From contig CATQHS010000001.1 in NCBI GenBank assembly GCA_958296055.1, forward strand, positions 1,646,277 through 1,710,276: DNA of 64,000 nucleotides, read 5' to 3'. The notes beneath the pieces were generated by a model that saw nothing but the letters and a program-made list of their open reading frames with translations, had not been told where the DNA came from and searched no databases. This DNA is from an uncultured Acidimicrobiales bacterium (GTDB lineage: Bacteria > Actinomycetota > Acidimicrobiia > Acidimicrobiales > Aldehydirespiratoraceae). Position numbers and translations under genes: made by a program. Shown here piece after piece: positions 59,606 to 64,000 of this stretch (positions are counted from its first letter, which is position 1; every line of letters starts with the position of its first letter).

Positions 59606-61363
59606 CTACCGGCGGGGGGCCGAATCGTCCGGCTCGCCGTCCGGCGCCGTTTGTGCCGTCCGGGCAATGGCGTCGAGCTTCTCGGCTATCTCCGGGTCGA
59701 TCTCGTGGTCGGGGACATGAGCGACGAGCACGTGGAAGTTGGTCTTCCTCATCAGGTTGGGCAAAGACAGCCGCCGGTAATAGTCGCTGAACAAGGGAGT
59801 GAGGAAGTCGTCGCTCACCTTTGTGCCGTCATCCCAAGGCGAGCTCCGGCCCAGCGTCGCCATCGCTTTTTCGATCTCGTCTATCGCCTCGGTCATCGCC
59901 CCCATCCGCCTCTCGACTTCGGATTCGACGAACAAGGGGCCGGGGTACTCAGCTTCAGCCGTGGCCGACGCGTAGGACTCGAGCGCAGCCCGCGAGCAGA
60001 GATAGTTCTCGATCTCTCGCCGGTCCCAACTCAGACAACTGAAGTTTCTGTCTGACGGCTCAGCGGCCGTCTCATCCAGGATCACGACCGCCCGCAAATG
60101 CGGAAGAGCCTCCTTCAGCCCGTGATAATGGTTGCGAGCCTTCGCAATTTGATTGCCGACATAGTGAACGAAGGGCCGGTCGAGCGCCCGGGCCGCGTCG
60201 GTGTGTCCGAGCCGGTCGGCGAAGGCTCTGAGGATGGCCAGATCGGTCGAGCCTTCGAGATACAGCACCCAGCCGGTCTGCTCGGCCTGTACGTAGTGCT
60301 CGAAGCCGATCTCCTTGAGCGCTTTGAGGACCTGGCTGCCCCGGTCGTCGATGCGGTGGGGCGGGCCGACGAAGGCGACTACCACGTCGGTGCCGGCGGC
60401 TTCGTTGAGCAGCACTTCCGAATGGCTGGCCGCGATCACCTGACTGCCGCTGGACTCGGCCGTCTCTTGTATGCAGCGATAGATCTGGCGCTGCCTCAAG
60501 ATCTCCAGATGGGCATCGGGCTCATCAAGCATGAGCACCGCGCCAGGGTCGGCGGCGTACATATAGGAAAGGATCAGCAGCGTCTGCTGCAGCCCCCGGC
60601 CGCTGGAGGAGAGGTCGAGCGAGGCGCCGTTCTCGCGATAGCTCATGGTGATCTCGCCGCGCTCGTCGACGTAGCGGGGCTCTTCGAGGCGAGCGCCGAA
60701 CAGGTCCTCAATCTGTTCCACCAGCCTGCCCCACTGCTCGGGGCGCTCGCGGCAGACGCGGAAGCAGAGGTTTCGCAGCACCTCGGCGGTGCGGCCCTCG
60801 CCGATTCGCACGTTGATCGAGCCGGGATCGAGGCGCGTCTCTGTAGCAGCCAGACCCGACATCGGCGGGAGGAAGGCCACCTCCACCCGACCCGCCTCGG
60901 GCGGAACGGGCATGCGCTCGGGGGTCCGGCCCTCCCCGAGGCGCAGGGGACGACAGTAGAACGACTCCTCGTTGGCGTAGTCGAACTCCAGCCCGCAAGA
61001 CCAGGCCCGGTCGCCGTCGACGCCGTCCACCAAGATCTCAATGCGGATGTTGTCGGTATGGGGCCGGCCGTCGACCCGGCGCACGTTGCGGGTTTGGAGA
61101 TCCCGCCACAGCAGGTTGGCGGCCGGCGCCGGTATGGCCACTAGGTCCCGACGGTTCACCGTGACCCCCGGTCGCTTCTCGGGCCCGGTCGAACCGGCCC
61201 GCCGGGCGTTCCAGCGCTTCAGGCCCGCGTTCCACAGCGCCAGCGCCTGCATCGCCGACGTCTTGCCCGAGTTGTTGGGGCCGATGAACAAGACGGGGTC
61301 GCCTAGCTCGATCTCGACCCGGTCGAAACGCTTGAAGTTGCGGATGACGAGGTTGGTCAGCAC
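59606..61363 (-). CDS. OLD-family ATPase-TOPRIM endonuclease (single chain)
   Basis: 585 residues from a GTG at 61363 with GAGG upstream. The ATPase half has Walker A LFIGPNNSGKTSAM (28-36), the ABC-like signature LSSSGRGLQQTL (about 251-257), Walker B AVLMLDEPDAHLEI (275-283) and ASHSE. A TOPRIM/DUF4435-like half follows: VLYLEGSTDLAIL (E370, D374), AVVILDET (D430) and SWDRREIENYLCS (446-456). OLD-type nucleases degrade DNA and act in phage defence, some with partner proteins. No partner gene (such as a Gabija or retron component) is adjacent. It overlaps neither neighbour but is nine bases from pncB, so may share its transcript. Confidence 0.85.
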   Translation of the reverse strand: MLTNLVIRNFKRFDRVEIELGDPVLFIGPNNSGKTSAMQALALWNAGLKRWNARRAGSTGPEKRPGVTVNRRDLVAIPAPAANLLWRDLQTRNVRRVDGRPHTDNIRIEILVDGVDGDRAWSCGLEFDYANEESFYCRPLRLGEGRTPERMPVPPEAGRVEVAFLPPMSGLAATETRLDPGSINVRIGEGRTAEVLRNLCFRVCRERPEQWGRLVEQIEDLFGARLEEPRYVDERGEITMSYRENGASLDLSSSGRGLQQTLLILSYMYAADPGAVLMLDEPDAHLEILRQRQIYRCIQETAESSGSQVIAASHSEVLLNEAAGTDVVVAFVGPPHRIDDRGSQVLKALKEIGFEHYVQAEQTGWVLYLEGSTDLAILRAFADRLGHTDAARALDRPFVHYVGNQIAKARNHYHGLKEALPHLRAVVILDETAAEPSDRNFSCLSWDRREIENYLCSRAALESYASATAEAEYPGPLFVESEVERRMGAMTEAIDEIEKAMATLGRSSPWDDGTKVSDDFLTPLFSDYYRRLSLPNLMRKTNFHVLVAHVPDHEIDPEIAEKLDAIARTAQTAPDGEPDDSAPRR

Positions 61364-61454
61364 GGCAGGACCTCTTCGGCTGTTCCCGCCAACCCTACGA
61401 CCGAAACGGGGACAGAGGAGGCGGAACTCCCGCCGCACCGCGGCGGCTCGAACG

Positions 61455-61481
61455 CTACGGGCCGAACTCGATGGCCCGTAG
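61455..61481. promoter_or_regulatory. Operator palindrome CTACGGGCC-N9-GGCCCGTAG upstream of the ABC exporter
   Basis: A perfect 9-bp inverted repeat with a 9-nt spacer, 37 nt before the exporter GTG. Its right arm overlaps a possible -10 (TAGGCT, 61479-61484). The layout fits a repressor site; no regulator gene is next to it. Confidence 0.5.
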
Positions 61482-61517
61482 GCTCCTCTCACCAAGCGGG
61501 GCGAGGAGCGTGAAACC

Positions 61518-63389
61518 GTGGTGGCAGTCAGCGGGTTCCACGTGATGCACTCCATGTCCGCCGACACCTCGGACCTGGCCGGCCGCCGGATCAGCCCCGA
61601 GACCCGGCGGCGGGTGTGGGGGTTCGCCCGCCCCTACCGGCGCCTGATCGCCGGCTTCATGGCCACGGTGGTGGCCGCCACCTTCCTGGGCCTGCTGCCG
61701 CCCCTGCTCATACGCCAGGTCTTCGACGTGGCCATCGTCGACGGCAACGGCCGGTACCTCAACGTCCTGTTCGCGGTGATGCTGGGCGCGGCCCTGGGCG
61801 AGGCGCTGCTGACGCTGGTGGAACGGTGGCTGTCGGCCACCGTGGGCGAGGGGCTGATATTCGACCTGCGGGCGGCGCTGTTCGACCACGTGCAGCGGAT
61901 GCCGGTGCTGTTCTTCACCCGGACCCAGACCGGCACCCTGATCAGCCGGCTCAACAACGACGTGATCGGGGCCCAGCGGGCCTTCACCGGGACGCTGGGC
62001 ACGGTGGTCGGCAACGTAATCACCCTGGTCGGCACCCTGGCGGCCATGTTCCTGCTCGAATGGCGGCTGACCCTGCTGGCCGTGGTCATCGTGCCGCTGT
62101 TCGTCCTGCCCGCCCGCTGGGTGGGGCGGCGCCTCCAGGCCATCACCCGAGAGGGGATGAACCTCAACGCCTCCATGAACAACACCATGACCGAGCGGTT
62201 CAACGTGGCCGGGGCCCTGCTGGTGAAGCTGTTCGGGCGCCACGACGACGAGGCCCGCGACTTCTCCCGCCGGGCCGGGCGGGTGCGCGACATCGGGGTG
62301 CTCAGCGCCCTGTACTCGCGGGTGTTCCTCATCGCCTTGACCTTCGTGGGGGCGGCCGGCACCGCCGTCGTCTACTGGCTCGGCGGGCGGCTCACCATCG
62401 ACGGCGCCCTGACCGCTGGCACCCTGGTGGCCCTGGGCCTGTACACGGTGCGGATCTACGTGCCCCTGACCAGCCTCTCCAACGCCAGGGTGGACATCAT
62501 GACCGCCTTCGTGAGCTTCGAGCGGGTGTTCGAGGTGCTCGACGCCCCCAACCCGATCACCGACGCGGCCGACGCCCGCGACCTGACCGACCCCGAGGGC
62601 CGGGTCCGCTTCGACCGCGTCCGCTTCGCCTACCCGGCGGGGGGCGAGGCCGGGCTCGAGTCGCTGGGCTTCGACGGCGGCGGGTCCTCCGGCGAGGTGC
62701 TGACCGACGTCGACCTCGAAATCGAGCCGGGCCGGATGGTGGCGGTGGTCGGCCCGTCGGGGGCGGGCAAGACCACGCTGGCCTCGCTGGTGCCCCGGCT
62801 CCACGACGTGACCGACGGCGCGGTGCTGGTGGACGGCGCCGACGTCCGCCACCTCACCCAGAGCTCGCTGCGGGCGGCCATCGGGGTGGTGACCCAGGAC
62901 CCCCACCTGTTCCACGACACCATCGCCGCCAACCTGCTCTACGCCCGCCCGGATGCCGCCCCCGCCGAGCTGGAGGCGGCCTGCCGGGCCGCCCGCATCC
63001 ACGACGTGATCGCAGCCCTGCCCGAGGGGTACGACACCGTGGTGGGCGAGCGGGGCTACCGGCTCTCCGGCGGCGAGAAGCAGCGGCTGGCCATCGCCCG
63101 GATGCTGCTCAAGGACCCGGCCATCGTCATCCTCGACGAGGCCACCTCCCACCTCGACAGCGAGAACGAGGCCCACGTGCAGGAAGCCCTGGCCGAGGCG
63201 CTGCGGGGACGCACCTCGCTGGTGATCGCCCACCGCCTGTCCACCATCGCCAACGCCGACCTGATCGTCGTGCTCGACGAGGGCCGGATAGTGGAGTCGG
63301 GGACCCACGAGGAGCTGCGCCGAGCCGGGGGCCTCTACGAGGAGCTGTACGAGACGCTGACCCGGGCCGAGGCCGCGCCGGCCCCATGA
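61518..63389 (+). CDS. ABC exporter (MsbA/ABCB half-transporter)
   Basis: 623 residues. Six membrane spans in the N-terminal half (RLIAGFMATVVAATFLGLLPPLL, GNVITLVGTLAAMFLLEW, VFLIALTFVGAAGTAVVYWLGG) are followed by an ATPase: Walker A VVGPSGAGKTTLASL, signature YRLSGGEKQRLAIARML, Walker B IVILDEATSHLD and the H-loop AHRLST. Works as a dimer, exporting lipids, drugs or peptides. The GTG at 61518 is supported by GAGGAG nine bases before it. xseA overlaps its end by four bases. Confidence 0.9.
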   Translation: MVAVSGFHVMHSMSADTSDLAGRRISPETRRRVWGFARPYRRLIAGFMATVVAATFLGLLPPLLIRQVFDVAIVDGNGRYLNVLFAVMLGAALGEALLTLVERWLSATVGEGLIFDLRAALFDHVQRMPVLFFTRTQTGTLISRLNNDVIGAQRAFTGTLGTVVGNVITLVGTLAAMFLLEWRLTLLAVVIVPLFVLPARWVGRRLQAITREGMNLNASMNNTMTERFNVAGALLVKLFGRHDDEARDFSRRAGRVRDIGVLSALYSRVFLIALTFVGAAGTAVVYWLGGRLTIDGALTAGTLVALGLYTVRIYVPLTSLSNARVDIMTAFVSFERVFEVLDAPNPITDAADARDLTDPEGRVRFDRVRFAYPAGGEAGLESLGFDGGGSSGEVLTDVDLEIEPGRMVAVVGPSGAGKTTLASLVPRLHDVTDGAVLVDGADVRHLTQSSLRAAIGVVTQDPHLFHDTIAANLLYARPDAAPAELEAACRAARIHDVIAALPEGYDTVVGERGYRLSGGEKQRLAIARMLLKDPAIVILDEATSHLDSENEAHVQEALAEALRGRTSLVIAHRLSTIANADLIVVLDEGRIVESGTHEELRRAGGLYEELYETLTRAEAAPAP

Positions 63390-64000
63390 AAGCCGGATCG
63401 TTCGGGGGGACCTACACAGTGGCCGAGCTGGCCGAAGCACTGCGGCGCCTGCTCGACGGGGCGTTCCCGACCGGGGTGTGGGTGGCGGGCGAGATCGGCG
63501 GCATCACCCGATCGGCGAGGGGCGCGGTGTTCTTCGACTTGGTGGAGCCGGGCGAGGCACCGGGCCAGCCCCGGGCCAAGGTGTCGGTGGTGTTGTTCAG
63601 CCAGGACCGGGACCGGGTCAACGCGGTGATCCGCCGCCACGGCAACGCCATCAGGATGACCGAAGGGGTGAGGGTCCGCATCCAGGGGATGCTCGACTAC
63701 CACCCGCCGTCGGGGCGGCTCCAGATCCGCATGACCGCCATCGACCCGACCCACACCCTCGGGCTCATGGTGGCCGAGCGGGAAGTGCTGATGCAGACCC
63801 TGGACGGCGAGGGCCTGCTGCGGGCCAACGCCGGGCGGCCGCTGGCGCCGGTTCCCCTGCGGGTCGGCCTGGTGACCTCGCTGGGCAGCGCCGCCCACGC
63901 CGATGTGATGAAAAGGCTCGCCGCCAGCGGCCTCGCCTTCGAGGTCACCGAGGTCCACGCCGCGGTGCAGGGGCCCCGGGCCCCCGAGGAGCTGGCCGCG
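63386..64000 (+). CDS. xseA: Exodeoxyribonuclease VII large subunit (3' end off the right edge)
   Basis: 205 codons before the window ends. The ATG overlaps the exporter stop. The N-terminal OB-fold region reads TYTVAELAEALRRLLDGAFPTGVWVAGEIGGITRS, GAVFFDLVE, VSVVLFSQDRDRVNAVIRRHG, EGVRVRIQGMLDYHPPSGRLQIRMTAIDP, then EGLLRANAGRPLAPVPLRVGLVTSLGSAAHADVM, the start of the catalytic domain (VGLVTS). It degrades single-stranded DNA with XseB, likely encoded beyond the edge. Gly/Ala/Asp bias is normal for this genome. Confidence 0.93.
   Translation, partial: MKAGSFGGTYTVAELAEALRRLLDGAFPTGVWVAGEIGGITRSARGAVFFDLVEPGEAPGQPRAKVSVVLFSQDRDRVNAVIRRHGNAIRMTEGVRVRIQGMLDYHPPSGRLQIRMTAIDPTHTLGLMVAEREVLMQTLDGEGLLRANAGRPLAPVPLRVGLVTSLGSAAHADVMKRLAASGLAFEVTEVHAAVQGPRAPEELAA

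Overview
The window is about 70% G+C by eye, with dense, mostly minus-strand operons and several genes that look leaderless (a TAnnnT box 6-7 nt before the start codon at 11983, 15303 and 54143). Together with mycothiol synthesis (mshA), an acyl-CoA carboxylase epsilon subunit, stand-alone LigD-type polymerase and ATP-dependent ligase genes, and a 6C-like RNA, this points to a high-GC actinobacterium. I think Acidimicrobiia is likely, but that is inference; there is no rRNA in the window.

Layout. 1-5600: a branched-chain amino-acid-type ABC importer (fused LivH-LivM, a membrane domain fused to a LivF ATPase, and a lipoprotein binding protein). 5663-16181: a catabolic region with acyl-CoA dehydrogenase, CaiB/BaiF CoA-transferase, a neocarzinostatin-like secreted protein, a cysteine hydrolase, an FAD monooxygenase, a maleate-isomerase/arylmalonate-decarboxylase-like protein, HMG-CoA-lyase-like, acyl-CoA ligase, VOC protein and enoyl-CoA hydratase. 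A 7-3-7 palindrome GTTCCGC-N3-GCGGAAC recurs here and suggests one shared regulator. 16201-19702: a Fic protein behind an AT-rich repeated operator region, psuG, and a toxin-like protein with EF-hand-like motifs. 19736-21247: LigD-type polymerase and aroQ.

21378-27368 is an island of lower G+C carrying a five-gene, translationally coupled minus-strand operon: small protein, sigma-70-like protein, unknown protein, DUF3696-type AAA ATPase, and a nuclease-like protein with a duplicated domain. I do not recognise the combination and propose it as a candidate defence system. It sits directly behind the haem operon (hemA-hemC-P450-hemD-hemB-hemL, 27400-33984). That operon contains an inserted cytochrome P450 and two genes (hemA, hemD) whose translation-start regions are duplicated, each making a short upstream ORF coupled to the main gene.

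34045-48470: adenylate-forming-enzyme-like protein, SAM hydroxide adenosyltransferase, proC, ybjN-like, mshA, MoaD-like, phosphatase and peptidase genes, tRNA-Lys, envelope lipoproteins, and a propionyl-CoA-type carboxylase (beta and epsilon). 48505-55566: LigC-type ligase, 5'-3' exonuclease, methylmalonyl-CoA epimerase, a 6C-like sRNA, recR, dnaX, the SRP RNA, two tRNA-Ser genes, an aminotransferase and tadA. 55631-64000: EamA transporter, 1-Cys peroxiredoxin, NAD salvage (pncA, pncB), a single-chain OLD-type ATPase-TOPRIM nuclease, an ABC exporter and the start of xseA.

All calls come from reading the sequence and the translations. No database search was run, and start codons are judgement calls in this GC-rich DNA.
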